Of a stretch of DNA of 10,099 bases, positions 1 to 8,047 are shown piece after piece. The translations under genes were made by a program, and so were the position numbers. A model generated the notes under the pieces. It saw only the letters and a program-made list of their open reading frames with translations. It searched no databases and was not told the origin of the DNA. Positions within the stretch are counted from its first letter, which is position 1, and every line of letters starts with the position of its first letter. This DNA comes from an uncultured Marinilabiliaceae bacterium (GTDB lineage Bacteria > Bacteroidota > Bacteroidia > Bacteroidales > Marinilabiliaceae), in NCBI GenBank assembly GCA_905235955.1, contig CAJONN010000073.1, positions 1 through 10,099 on the forward strand, in the 5' to 3' direction.

Positions 1-1173
1 CATGTCGAGTGTAAAGTTGCCTTTGCGGTCTCTGTGAATTGCAACCTCTGCTTCAGCCTCATTGTCATCAGAGTCAATATATTGCATCTTGTATGTGCCA
101 GGTATATCGGTTGCTTCAGTATATTGCAACACTCTTATCAAATGATCTTCGTTTAATATACGTGCCTTTATGTAGCCAATGCGAATATGGCCCGTTTCGT
201 TTTTGGTAACATCTATTACAACCTTACCACTTGTATTTTTATTAGTAGTAGTTTGTATCTGTATCCAATCATAATCTGACGAGAAGTTTATCTGATCGAT
301 ATGATCAAATTCAAAATTTTTTGTTCCACCTTTGTTATCAAAAGAGACAACCAATATATTTTCACTCACACCCAACTGCTTGATAAGAAAGCTATTATCA
401 AGCACGGCATGCCATTGTTTATCGGTGTATATGTCAGTGAGTGTAAGTTCTTTTTCGTCGTAGACAAATTCGCTTACTCTCTGACCATTGATAGTAACGG
501 GTTTGTAGAAGCGTAAGCCTCTGTCAGTTGGCACAAATGGCACGCCCTCTTCGTCGTCGGCATCGCGGTAGTAGTAGCGGTCGTCGATGTTGAAGAATGC
601 ATCAACATCGGTGCCGTTGCTTGTGATGCGGTCGAAGTAGAATAGCTGGCTAATACTATCGATTTTGACATAATATTGGTCGGCAGGAAGAGTAAGGCGA
701 CGTAGCAATGCTCTGTTGCCATTGCGCTTGCCGTGTAGCAAAACTATATCGGTGCCAACGCTGTCGATGAGGAACTCAAAGTCGCCATGCAGTGCCTGAT
801 ATTCTGATGCTGAAGGGGTTGCGAAGTAGTGGAGCAGCGAATTGTAGGTGTCGAATGAGAGTACTGCACCATTGTCGTTTTTGAGTGAATAGAAGCTTGT
901 TTCTTCTTCGCCCGGAGCAATCTCGGTGCGCACTGTAGCATTTAAGCCATCGAATTTGATGGTATATATAATGCCACTATACTCTAATTCTTCGCCCGGA
1001 TAGTAGTCAAATGCCCAGCCATATTCAGAGCTTACGAGCACTTCGTCGGTTTGTGTGAGGCGTTCGTTGAGTCGCTCAGTAGCCGACTTGTCAAATATCT
1101 CATCATCGTCATCGCTGCAGGCAGCAAAGGCAGCGGCAATGCTTAGGGTAAGTATATATATATATTTTCTCAT
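1..1173 (-). CDS. DUF4302-type surface lipoprotein with a BACON-like domain, 3' end cut off
   Basis: I translated this gene by hand: 391 codons are open from the ATG at 1173 to the window edge, with no stop reached, so the C-terminus lies outside. Residues 1-19 form a lipoprotein signal peptide with lipobox FAAC (Cys19). The acidic run SDDDDE follows, as in Bacteroidota lipoproteins exported to the cell surface. Residues about 25-250 resemble the DUF4302 family as I remember it; marks are SEYGWAFDYYP (49-59), VLSFDTYNSLLHYFATPS (104-121) and DFEFLI (131-136). Residues about 285-351 look like a BACON-type beta domain: DWIQI, then GKVVIDVTKNETG, then LIRVLQ. Another beta-rich segment starts near 358 (GTYKMQY). 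The start lies only 5 bases after the reconstructed stop of the peptidase gene, so it is almost certainly in the same operon. Its function is unknown. A surface substrate-binding accessory of the SusCD importer is the likeliest role. Family assignment is from recall, not a profile search. Confidence 0.8.
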   Translation of the reverse strand, partial: MRKYIYILTLSIAAAFAACSDDDDEIFDKSATERLNERLTQTDEVLVSSEYGWAFDYYPGEELEYSGIIYTIKFDGLNATVRTEIAPGEEETSFYSLKNDNGAVLSFDTYNSLLHYFATPSASEYQALHGDFEFLIDSVGTDIVLLHGKRNGNRALLRRLTLPADQYYVKIDSISQLFYFDRITSNGTDVDAFFNIDDRYYYRDADDEEGVPFVPTDRGLRFYKPVTINGQRVSEFVYDEKELTLTDIYTDKQWHAVLDNSFLIKQLGVSENILVVSFDNKGGTKNFEFDHIDQINFSSDYDWIQIQTTTNKNTSGKVVIDVTKNETGHIRIGYIKARILNEDHLIRVLQYTEATDIPGTYKMQYIDSDDNEAEAEVAIHRDRKGNFTLDM

Positions 1174-1178
1174 AGCTT

Positions 1179-2099
1179 TTAATTATTAATAGTTAGGTCG
1201 GTGAGTTTTATTTTACCTTCGGTTACATTTTTCTGTCGCAAGTTGATTGATGCGCGTAGCTCATCGATATCGATATCCCAGCTCTCTTTCATATAGCTTT
1301 TGCGATAATTTGCTTTTGGCAGCTTTCTTGGCCTCCTCATCAATATATTCTAACTTGTCGATCTCGTTGAACCATGCATCCCATTGTTCGGGCGAGTTGC
1401 ACACGTAGGTAGATAGCATTTCGGCAAAGTCTTCAATTGCCTCAGTTTGCGAATAGGCAGTAATAAAGCCTCTCGACAAATATATCGAACCATAAGGTTG
1501 ATCAAAACAGAGGTCGCCTACATAGTCAGCACCTGATATGAGCTTAAATTCGGTAGTTTGGTTTGGTTCAGTATGTGAGTAAACTCGTGGTGTATTGTTT
1601 TGAAGTACCATTCATTGAGAATATCAATATTGTCCAAATTAGCACTGAGATAGTTGAGGCCAGTGAGCAAAATTTTCTTTCCACCTTCGGCAGTACCAAG
1701 TATCATGGAACCATTGTTTCGATATTCAAACTCGCCAATGAGGAATATCATTTTGGGGAAGTAGGTGCGCGTAAATTCTATACCTGCAACCTCATCGTAG
1801 GCTTCGAGGCAGAGATATTTCAGAAGGTGAGCCATAATAACCGACTCATCGTAGGGGGCAGGTACGGTGTAGTAGTCCATATCAGACTCTACATCGGCAT
1901 AGCGATATTTGAAGTCGATGTTGTAAGTGTCGATATAGTTAACTCTGAGCCATTCATCAAACTGAGTGGTCTGTGTGTCGGTTTTTGCAGTAATAATGCT
2001 TTGGTCAGAGAGGTCGTTGTCGTCATCGCAGGCGGTGAACGAGAGCATTGCTACAAGTGAGGTAGCGAGTGCTACTTTATATTTTGTTCTGATGTTCAT
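1179..2099 (-). pseudogene. Putative zinc-binding metallopeptidase lipoprotein, broken by two frameshifts
   Basis: The start ATG at 2099 gives a lipoprotein signal with lipobox FTAC (Cys24) followed by DDDND. The first frame carries a zinc motif HEFTH at residues 171-175, then ends at a TAG at 1518-1520. The protein clearly continues in the -1 frame from about 1556: EFKLISGADYVGDLCF, GFITAYS and EDFAEMLSTYV, where the glutamates of EDFAEM include the expected third zinc ligand. A second shift near 1310-1317 returns to the original frame, giving SYMKESWDIDIDELR, the characteristic tail of this family. That frame ends at TAA 1179-1181. Rejoined, the product is about 305 residues and matches the SusD-associated Peptidase_Mx1-like (PF15890) lipoproteins. 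As written, translation would lose the third ligand and about 40% of the protein. Either the gene is inactivated or the sequence holds two indel errors. No canonical slippery heptamer is present at the first site. It sits 39 bases after the SusD gene. Confidence 0.82.
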
Positions 2100-2138
2100 T
2101 GTTTTTCTCTTTTTTAGGTAAAAAAACTATTGAATATT

Positions 2139-3752
2139 TTATCGCGGATTAGCTTCCAAACCAACAGCAATCACGTCAGATGGCAACTGTATTGTGCGGC
2201 GCAAGTCGTCTTTGGTGAGCAAGTCGAGCTCTTTGGTTGGCATGCCAGCAGGGTCCATTTCGCGGCGATAAACCTCTATGCCATATCGGCGAATATCCCA
2301 CCAGCGAAGTCCCATCTGTATGGTTTCTATACGGCGGAAGCCAAGTACGCACTGCAACATTGACTCTTGCAAGCTACCCTCTTCATCTATTTCAAAAGGC
2401 GGGTTGAGGTGTTTTTTGATGGTTGATCTGAGTGCTGTGCTATATTCAACACTATTGTAGAACTCTTGTATAAGTTCGGGTGTAAGTGTAAAAGGAATTG
2501 TTTCGTCAAAATTTATTATATTTTGCATCCAGAGATCGAGGTCGGCAGCAGCTTCGTCATATTTGCCTTGCAATATGCGAGCTTCGGCTCTGCTAAGCAA
2601 TATTTCATCAGCAGTAAATGCCGGATATACAGTACGATACATACCAATATGGTTGGTAGCATCAAGTTCTTCAAACACGTATAGACTCTTCCACCATATT
2701 ACTTTGTTGAGGTTGGTTGCAGAGTATTCTTTGGGAGCATGATAATAATATTCATAAGGGTCGAGAGTTTTTTCGATACCCGGCGCATAATAGTTCCAAA
2801 TATTTTCAGCAAACACTGTTTCGTAGTATGCCAAATAGTCACCATGCGAATAGCGACTAAAGTAGCGATATGGACCAAAGCAAAGACCCATACAACTATA
2901 TGAGGTTATGAGCAATAGGTTGGAATTGACGTCGGTATCAACATAGTGATAAGCTATAGCATCATATTCTTGTGCAAGTGAGGCTATATTGGTCCAGTCG
3001 CGTAGCTGATTATTTACATTGTCGCCAAGTGTGAGTGTTGAGTAATACTCAGCCTCAGCCCATTGTCCTTTGAAGAGGTAGAAACGAGCAGCCAATGCCG
3101 ATATAGATTTTTTGCTAAAATGATATTTGGGCACATTAGATGTTCCTTTGTCGATGAGCTGAATAGCAGCAAGTATATCTTTCTCAATGTTGTCATACAC
3201 TTCGGCTACAGTGCCACGCTCATACGATGGGTGCAACTCTACTTCTGGCTTGGTAATGTAAGGCACGCCAAGGTCAGTATTGGCTGTTGCCGGATTGTAG
3301 TGTTTGCAAAATTCATTTACCAAAATAAAGTATGCATACGCACGGCATGCCAATGCTTCGCCAAGGCTCTCGCGCAACGATGTTGTTTCAGCTCCGCCAA
3401 GTTCGTTGATGCTCTCAATGGCTTGGTTGGCAGCAGCTATTGCTGCATAGCAACTTCCCCATAACTCTTTAGGGTCTTCGTTGTTGCTTTCAGTTATCTC
3501 GCTCCACGTAAAAACTTGGTCGAGAAAGCGGTCAGTATATGGATTTGAGCTACCGTAGTCGTCAACGTTGTCGCTCATATATTCGTTGAGCAACAGGTAG
3601 TCGTTTTCAGGGTAAGCCGACACGAGTAGCAGTGCTATCTTATCCTCGCTGTCTATCTCGGCGCGGTTGTCAGGTAGCTTGTCGAGGAAGTCGTCGCAAG
3701 CTGTGAGTGCTGTGCAAGCGGCTATGGCGGTCAGATATGTTGTTTTCTTCAT
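2139..3752 (-). CDS. SusD/RagB-like nutrient-binding outer-membrane lipoprotein
   Basis: This 537-residue protein is the surface substrate-binding partner of the SusC-like transporter encoded just upstream. It would cap the barrel and capture ligand. Residues 1-19 form a lipoprotein signal with lipobox LTAC (Cys19), followed by DDFLDKLP, typical of SusD proteins. The alpha-helical TPR-like core shows ELWGSCYAAIAAANQAIE (96-113) and the family signature around ALACRAYAYFILVNEFC (133-149), then LGVPYITKPE (161-170). Near the C-terminus the usual SusD signature is seen as GLRWWDIRRYG (about 481-491). The length is normal for the family and there is no break. The ATG is 20 bases after the susC-like stop with an A-rich leader, so the two are translated as a pair. 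The substrate cannot be read from the sequence. The neighbouring peptidase-like gene and absence of visible carbohydrate enzymes make peptides plausible. Confidence 0.95.
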   Translation of the reverse strand: MKKTTYLTAIAACTALTACDDFLDKLPDNRAEIDSEDKIALLLVSAYPENDYLLLNEYMSDNVDDYGSSNPYTDRFLDQVFTWSEITESNNEDPKELWGSCYAAIAAANQAIESINELGGAETTSLRESLGEALACRAYAYFILVNEFCKHYNPATANTDLGVPYITKPEVELHPSYERGTVAEVYDNIEKDILAAIQLIDKGTSNVPKYHFSKKSISALAARFYLFKGQWAEAEYYSTLTLGDNVNNQLRDWTNIASLAQEYDAIAYHYVDTDVNSNLLLITSYSCMGLCFGPYRYFSRYSHGDYLAYYETVFAENIWNYYAPGIEKTLDPYEYYYHAPKEYSATNLNKVIWWKSLYVFEELDATNHIGMYRTVYPAFTADEILLSRAEARILQGKYDEAAADLDLWMQNIINFDETIPFTLTPELIQEFYNSVEYSTALRSTIKKHLNPPFEIDEEGSLQESMLQCVLGFRRIETIQMGLRWWDIRRYGIEVYRREMDPAGMPTKELDLLTKDDLRRTIQLPSDVIAVGLEANPR

Positions 3753-3772
3753 TTGTCTGTGTTTTATTTAGG

Positions 3773-6700
3773 TTAGAATCCTACTCTGAGTGAGAGTGTA
3801 AACTGCTTAGGCATTGGTGTAGCCACACCACCGGTGTTGAAGAACTCGGGGTCTTGACCATGCAACTTGCTGTCAGAGTAGAGCAGTGCAATGTTCGATG
3901 CCATAAACTTCACTGAGAGTGTGCGCAGATTTGCTTTTTCTATAAGCTGTGTAGGGAAGTCGTAGTTGAGCGAAATCTCCTTGAAGCGAATGAAGTCGCC
4001 TTTGGCTATGCGCACATCAGAATAGTTGTATGCCGAATATGTTATGCCAAGGTCAGTATTGTTTCTGTTTTGTCTCTGGCTTGCAATGACAGGCACATTG
4101 GTATAATTTTCATCACCAGCCACAACCCAACGATTTTTGAAGGTATTGGGCGTAGAGGTCAGGTCAGAGTAACGATTGGAGAATACAGGATCGAGGCGAA
4201 TAACATTGCCAAACGAATAGGTAAAGAATGCGTTGAGCGACAAGCCTTTCCACTTAAATGTATTGCCCAACGAACCAACATCGGTAGGGTCGGCGCTGCC
4301 TTCGTATTTGAGGAAGCCAAGTTTCTCAGGGTCACGCTCTTGGAAGTCGATGTCAGACACTGTCTCTTCGTTTTCCTGATTGATAAACGTTGGCAAACCT
4401 TCATTGTTGAGTCCCTTGAATGGGATAGAGAAGATGCTCCTTACCGGATAGCCTTCGAGTGCGTAGCCTGTACCCGATGTAAGGTCGTTGACGCTCATGC
4501 GTGTGTCAAGTTTTGTAACTTCGTTCCAAAGGTGTGAATAGATTACCGATGTTGTCCAACTAAAGTCGCTTAGCTTGATGTTGACTGTGCTAAGGCTCAC
4601 CTCCAAACCGCGGCTCTTCATCTCTGCTACATTACCAAGTTTTTCTGTTTCGCCACCAACACCTTGTGTAAGTACCGGACCAATGAGGTCGTAGTTGTTG
4701 CGAGTGTAGAGGTCAACAGCCAAAGCTATGCGTTCGTTCAAGAATCCGAGATCAACGCCAAGGTTTATCTCATTTTTCTTTTCGTATGTAAGATCGTTGT
4801 TGCCAAGTCGGTCGATATAGAGTCCGGTCTCTTTGTCAGAAGCTATTGGGCGCCAAACGTTTTGGCTACCAATTTTCAGCACTGAATTGTCAACATCTGA
4901 CGGACCGCGATCGGCTGTGAGCGAATATGAAGATTTGAGCGTGAAGTGCGACAATACTGGGCGCACTATGTCAAAGAAGTCCTCTTCGTCAGCATTCCAA
5001 GCAACTGCTACGTTCCATGTAGGTAGCCAACGTGCTGAGCGGCTTCTACCCAACTTGTTGCTACCCTCATAGCGGCCTGTGAGGTTGATGGTGTATTTGC
5101 TGTTGTATGAGTATGTTGCAACGCCAAAGAACGATACAGCACGGTCGTGAGTATTGTCGACGGTGAAGTATTCAGGGCTCTTTTTCAGCACCAAATAGTT
5201 GGTTGTAGCCACTTCGCCATTGTTATATTCAAGTCCCCAGCCTCGGAACCAACTACCTTCACGTTCTACGCTGTTTATCTCCATGCCGGCATATAGGTTG
5301 GCAATGTGCACATCGTTGAAGACATTGTTGTAGGTAGCCGAGAAGCGAGCATCTAAGCCAGTCATACGACGGTCGGTGCGTGAATATATACCACCTGTTG
5401 GCAACACTGTTTTTGGCAGTGCATATATATCTTCTTCGTCGGTGTAGAGGTAGCTGTTGCTATTTCTTATTGTCGATGTTTCCATAGCTCTGTAGGCAAG
5501 TGCTTGGTTGGCATCGTCTTCAACATGATGTTCTTGCGACGTTGTACTATATTTTATAGCGCCAAGTGCCGAAAGCTCAAGTTTAGTTATTGGCTTCACC
5601 TTTAGCTCACCCTGAAACTTAAGGTCGGCTACATGAATGTTGATGTAGTTGTTGTCGAGTTCGTGGAAGATGTTGAACGGAGCGTATGAGCGTGTATAAT
5701 ACTCATCGGGGTCAAGTGCACGGCTTGTGTTGAGCGAATATGAGTAAGGGTTGATATCGAAGTCGCGCGACACTTCGCCTGTTACAAGGTTGCGCTCGCT
5801 GCTAAGTGTACCCGGTGCACGTTGTTTTCTGTAAGCAGTATTGGAGATGATATTGAAGTTTACTTTGGGTGTAACGTCAATATTTACATTGGCATTGGCT
5901 GTAAAACGTTGCACCTTGCTCTGATAAGCCCAACCCGGATCTATCATGGCCGATATTGATGTGTAATATTGTGCACGGTCAGAACCACCACTGATACTCA
6001 ACGAGTGGTTTTGCAATATCTCAGTAGAGAAAAGCCTGTCGAACCAGTTGGTGTTGCGATATTCAGCTTGCCTCAAATATGCTACACGAGCTTCATTAGT
6101 ATTTTCCAGAGCAAATTGTCCTGATTCTGCATCATATTGGCTCAAAAGCTGATACATTTTGCCATAAACGCCACTTGTTGATGCATTAGCAGTTTCGGCA
6201 TAGTTCAGATAGCCTTTTTGCTCAAGCTCTTGTAGCACACTCATTTGGTCTTGCGAGTTCATTATATCAAAGTCGCGATAACGAGGCTTGAGGCGCATTG
6301 TAAACTCACCAGTGTAGTTGATGCGCTGTGTGCCGCTCTTACCTTTTTTGGTAGTAACTACAATAACGCCTGCCATAGCTCGAGCACCATATATAGATGT
6401 TGCCGAACCATCTTTCAGCACCTGAAAACTCTCAATATCTTCAGAGTTCAGACCTGCAATGGCTGAGCTAATAAGCGTATTGGCATCACCTGAACTAAGG
6501 TCGTCGGCCGACACTTCGATAACGTCTTCCATTATGACACCATCGACAACCCACAGAGGTTTTGAACTACCCAATATTGACGTAGCACCACGCACTCTGA
6601 TTTTTGGCGAAGCACCAAACGAGCCACTCACGTTCTGCACCGATACGCCAGCTGCTCTACCTTCGAGCGAACGGCTCACATCGGCAATACCATCAATCTT

Positions 6701-7078
6701 GGCTTCTTGTGCGCTCACCTTAGTTGCCGAACCTGTAAAGAGGCGCTTGTCGGTTTTCACCATACCAGTAACCACAACCTCTTCAAGTTCCATACTGCTA
6801 TTGAGTACCACTTGCATGCCATTGGCTGCAGGTAGTATCTGTGTTTCCATGCCAATAAAGCTAAATTTCAGTTTCTCACCTTCATCTACTTGCAATGAAA
6901 ATTCACCATCGATGTTGGTTATAGTGCCACGTGTTGTGCCGTCTACAATAACAGCTGCACCAACTATTGGCAATCCATCGTCGCCCGAAATGACGGTACC
7001 TTTCACCGTCTGCTGAGCTACTGCTGTTGCTACACCTATCAGCATAGCAACAAAGAAGAGTAATAAACGTTTTTGCAT
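3773..7078 (-). CDS. SusC/RagA-like TonB-dependent outer-membrane transporter
   Basis: This 1101-residue protein is the outer-membrane barrel that imports ligand delivered by SusD, energised by TonB. A Sec signal peptide spans residues 1-21, cut after ATAVA. A CarboxypepD_reg-like domain follows (about 24-95: VKGTVISGDDGLPIVGAAV, then DGEFSL). A TonB-box-like EEVVVTGM (99-106) leads into the plug (about 107-250). The plug carries the SusC signature LKDGSATSIYGARAMAGVIV (221-240) followed by VTTKKG. The rest is a 22-strand-type barrel ending in LSLRVGF with a terminal aromatic residue, as expected for BAM recognition. There is no N-terminal STN domain, so direct signalling to an anti-sigma/ECF pair is not expected. 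It is the first gene of the importer operon; the start is preceded by an A-rich stretch rather than a Shine-Dalgarno site. Length is normal for the family. Confidence 0.96.
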   Translation of the reverse strand: MQKRLLLFFVAMLIGVATAVAQQTVKGTVISGDDGLPIVGAAVIVDGTTRGTITNIDGEFSLQVDEGEKLKFSFIGMETQILPAANGMQVVLNSSMELEEVVVTGMVKTDKRLFTGSATKVSAQEAKIDGIADVSRSLEGRAAGVSVQNVSGSFGASPKIRVRGATSILGSSKPLWVVDGVIMEDVIEVSADDLSSGDANTLISSAIAGLNSEDIESFQVLKDGSATSIYGARAMAGVIVVTTKKGKSGTQRINYTGEFTMRLKPRYRDFDIMNSQDQMSVLQELEQKGYLNYAETANASTSGVYGKMYQLLSQYDAESGQFALENTNEARVAYLRQAEYRNTNWFDRLFSTEILQNHSLSISGGSDRAQYYTSISAMIDPGWAYQSKVQRFTANANVNIDVTPKVNFNIISNTAYRKQRAPGTLSSERNLVTGEVSRDFDINPYSYSLNTSRALDPDEYYTRSYAPFNIFHELDNNYINIHVADLKFQGELKVKPITKLELSALGAIKYSTTSQEHHVEDDANQALAYRAMETSTIRNSNSYLYTDEEDIYALPKTVLPTGGIYSRTDRRMTGLDARFSATYNNVFNDVHIANLYAGMEINSVEREGSWFRGWGLEYNNGEVATTNYLVLKKSPEYFTVDNTHDRAVSFFGVATYSYNSKYTINLTGRYEGSNKLGRSRSARWLPTWNVAVAWNADEEDFFDIVRPVLSHFTLKSSYSLTADRGPSDVDNSVLKIGSQNVWRPIASDKETGLYIDRLGNNDLTYEKKNEINLGVDLGFLNERIALAVDLYTRNNYDLIGPVLTQGVGGETEKLGNVAEMKSRGLEVSLSTVNIKLSDFSWTTSVIYSHLWNEVTKLDTRMSVNDLTSGTGYALEGYPVRSIFSIPFKGLNNEGLPTFINQENEETVSDIDFQERDPEKLGFLKYEGSADPTDVGSLGNTFKWKGLSLNAFFTYSFGNVIRLDPVFSNRYSDLTSTPNTFKNRWVVAGDENYTNVPVIASQRQNRNNTDLGITYSAYNYSDVRIAKGDFIRFKEISLNYDFPTQLIEKANLRTLSVKFMASNIALLYSDSKLHGQDPEFFNTGGVATPMPKQFTLSLRVGF

Positions 7079-7433
7079 AAATTGCTTACTTTTTTTTAGT
7101 TGTTTAAGGGTGGGTAATTAATTGTTTGTAAAGCAGTTGACTTGGAGCTAATATGCAATATCAGATTATAAAAACTATCGCTTCTACATACATGCTATAT
7201 ATGCAGAAGTGTTGCAAAACAATGCTAATCTCAATTATCTGTAATACTATAGCTTCGGGTTAATTTCTGAAGCTGCTTTGTTGTCTGTTGTCTATTGTTG
7301 GTTTTGTTGTAAATTCTCATTCAAGAGTTTTCAGTCAAAAACCACATTGTCGAAATTGTTTTATTTGAATCATACACACAAATTATATTATTTAAGTAAT
7401 AAAGGGGTATTTGTTATAAAATTTACAACAATG

Positions 7434-7441
7434 CAAATATA
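7434..7441 (-). promoter_or_regulatory. Candidate Bacteroidota -7 box for the SusC operon
   Basis: On the minus strand this reads TATATTTG, a full match to the Bacteroidota -7 consensus TAnnTTTG. No TTTG stands at the expected spacing of about 19 bases upstream (the sequence there is A-rich on the plus strand, giving TTTT/TTTA), so the -33 element is weak. If used, transcription would start near 7427 and leave a leader of about 350 bases before the ATG at 7078. The box overlaps the palindrome at 7437-7450. In AT-rich DNA such a match can arise by chance. Confidence 0.3.
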
Positions 7442-7450
7442 TGCATATAT
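7437..7450. promoter_or_regulatory. Perfect 14-base palindrome, possible operator
   Basis: ATATATGCATATAT reads the same on both strands and overlaps the candidate -7 box at 7434-7441 by five bases. A dimeric regulator bound here would occlude that promoter. It consists mostly of alternating AT and may be chance. Confidence 0.2.
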
Positions 7451-7523
7451 CTATCAAAATAAAAGTAACAGTATATTTTTTAATGAAAAATAATATTTTA
7501 AACCGCTTTTAACTTTCATTTCA

Positions 7524-7551
7524 TACCAAGTGTTTGGTACAAAATGCCAAA
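7524..7551. promoter_or_regulatory. Inverted repeat TACCAA-N4-TTGGTA with a further CCAAA half-site
   Basis: TACCAA (7524-7529) and TTGGTA (7534-7539) are perfect 6-base arms around GTGT, the typical geometry of a helix-turn-helix operator. TTTGG at 7533-7537 also pairs with CCAAA at 7547-7551, so three similar half-sites lie in 28 bases. It stands about 85-110 bases upstream of the candidate -7 box. The regulatory role is inference. Confidence 0.25.
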
Positions 7552-7821
7552 ACAGAACTTCACTTTGCACACATTTATGCAAATTTTTGTAAAAATTACA
7601 CACAAAAACTCACCAAATAGGTACTTTATTTACATTTGTTTGTTAAATTTTGTAACACAAATAAAAAATATAAATACCAACGATTAATCAGTTCTCACAA
7701 AGAAACCCTATGACATATATCAGAAAAAAAAACAGATTATAAAAATATGACTAATAGCACAACATTTAAAAATTTTTCTGTTTTTTACTTTTTTGGGTCA
7801 AGTTTAGCAAATATGAATCTA

Positions 7822-7894
7822 TAAAAAAATAAGCCCTGAAGGGGCGAAAGAGCGATTGCTATCATGCATTGTTTTCTTTCGAGCCTTCAGGGCT
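7822..7894 (-). terminator. Intrinsic-terminator-like long hairpin with T-run after the receptor gene
   Basis: Arms of 20 bases at 7832-7851 and 7875-7894 pair at 18 of 20 positions (inner arm AGCCCTGAAGG), with a 23-base loop. On the minus strand the second arm is followed at once by TTATTTTTTTA, including seven T at 7829-7823. This is the correct orientation to end transcripts from the receptor gene, whose stop lies about 155 bases upstream. On the plus strand no T-run follows. The arms belong to a repeated module in this window, so the terminator seems built from a repeat element. Confidence 0.6.
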
Positions 7895-7995
7895 AATATT
7901 ATGGAGGAATGAATGATTAGTAGGGGGTTACGCTACGCTCACCCCTGCCTATATTCTTTCGCTCCTTCGGAGCTACTTTACTTGTGAAACTTGAG
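7832..7995. repeat. Composite hairpin-rich repeat cluster
   Basis: Three hairpins lie within 164 bases. The first is the long one with arms at 7832-7851 and 7875-7894. The second has arms AGGGGGT (7922-7928) and ACCCCT (7941-7946), and its loop holds a TACGC direct repeat. The third is GCTCC/GGAGC at 7961-7973. A 20-base module, AGCCCTGAAGGGGCGAAAGA at 7832-7851, recurs as its reverse complement at 7875-7894 (18/20) and 7955-7974 (about 15-16/20). A further copy lies at 10012-10031 (18/20). The pattern resembles dispersed intergenic palindromic repeats of Bacteroidales genomes. Copy number beyond this window cannot be seen here. Confidence 0.65.
7950..7995 (+). repeat. Left copy of a 46-47 base inverted repeat flanking the receptor gene
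   Basis: Read on the plus strand, this runs from TATATTCTTTCG to AAACTTGAG. The minus strand of 9991-10037 gives the same sequence with five mismatches and one single-base indel over 47 positions. The two copies face each other around the receptor gene and its promoter. It also contains the GCTCC/GGAGC hairpin. Confidence 0.75.
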
Positions 7996-8047
7996 TAAAA
8001 AACTCGTCATCTTTGGCACGAAGCGTTAAGGAAATAAAACAGAAGAA

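Larger units (their letters stand above)
7079..7821. other. AT-rich intergenic leader upstream of the SusC operon
   Basis: About 740 bases hold no gene I can support on either strand; only short low-complexity open frames occur. It contains many A and T runs and several short palindromes. These include AGCTTC/GAAGCT at 7251-7274, a perfect 14-base palindrome at 7437-7450, and TACCAA/TTGGTA at 7524-7539. The importer promoter must lie here unless transcription reads through from the receptor gene. The region is long for a simple promoter and could contain a long 5' leader or a small regulatory RNA, but I could not find a convincing promoter pair for one. Confidence 0.6.

Noticed and set aside
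1548..1570. Programmed -1 ribosomal frameshift in the peptidase gene
   Set aside because: The in-frame codons at the shift (CAA ACC AAA CTA) do not form an X-XXY-YYZ slippery heptamer. A second, opposite shift would also be needed.
1563..2060. 165-codon plus-strand open frame
   Set aside because: It lies opposite the lipoprotein metallopeptidase reading frame, whose lipobox, HEFTH motif and operon position are clear. No family resemblance is seen in the plus-strand product.
6459..7016. 185-codon plus-strand open frame
   Set aside because: It is antisense to the SusC signal, carboxypeptidase-like and plug domains. Its Ser/Thr/Pro-rich product is typical of a shadow frame.
7278..7493. 71-codon plus-strand open frame in the intergenic region
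   Set aside because: The composition follows AT-rich DNA (Phe, Tyr, Lys, Asn), and there is no domain, signal or promoter pair to support it.
7631..7638. Plus-strand TACATTTG as promoter of an antisense or small RNA
   Set aside because: It matches TAnnTTTG, but no TTTG stands about 19 bases upstream and no terminator follows on the plus strand. Chance is likely in this base composition.
7832..7995. CRISPR-like array
   Set aside because: The repeated modules differ in orientation and spacing and pair with each other as hairpins. There are no regular spacers and no cas gene.
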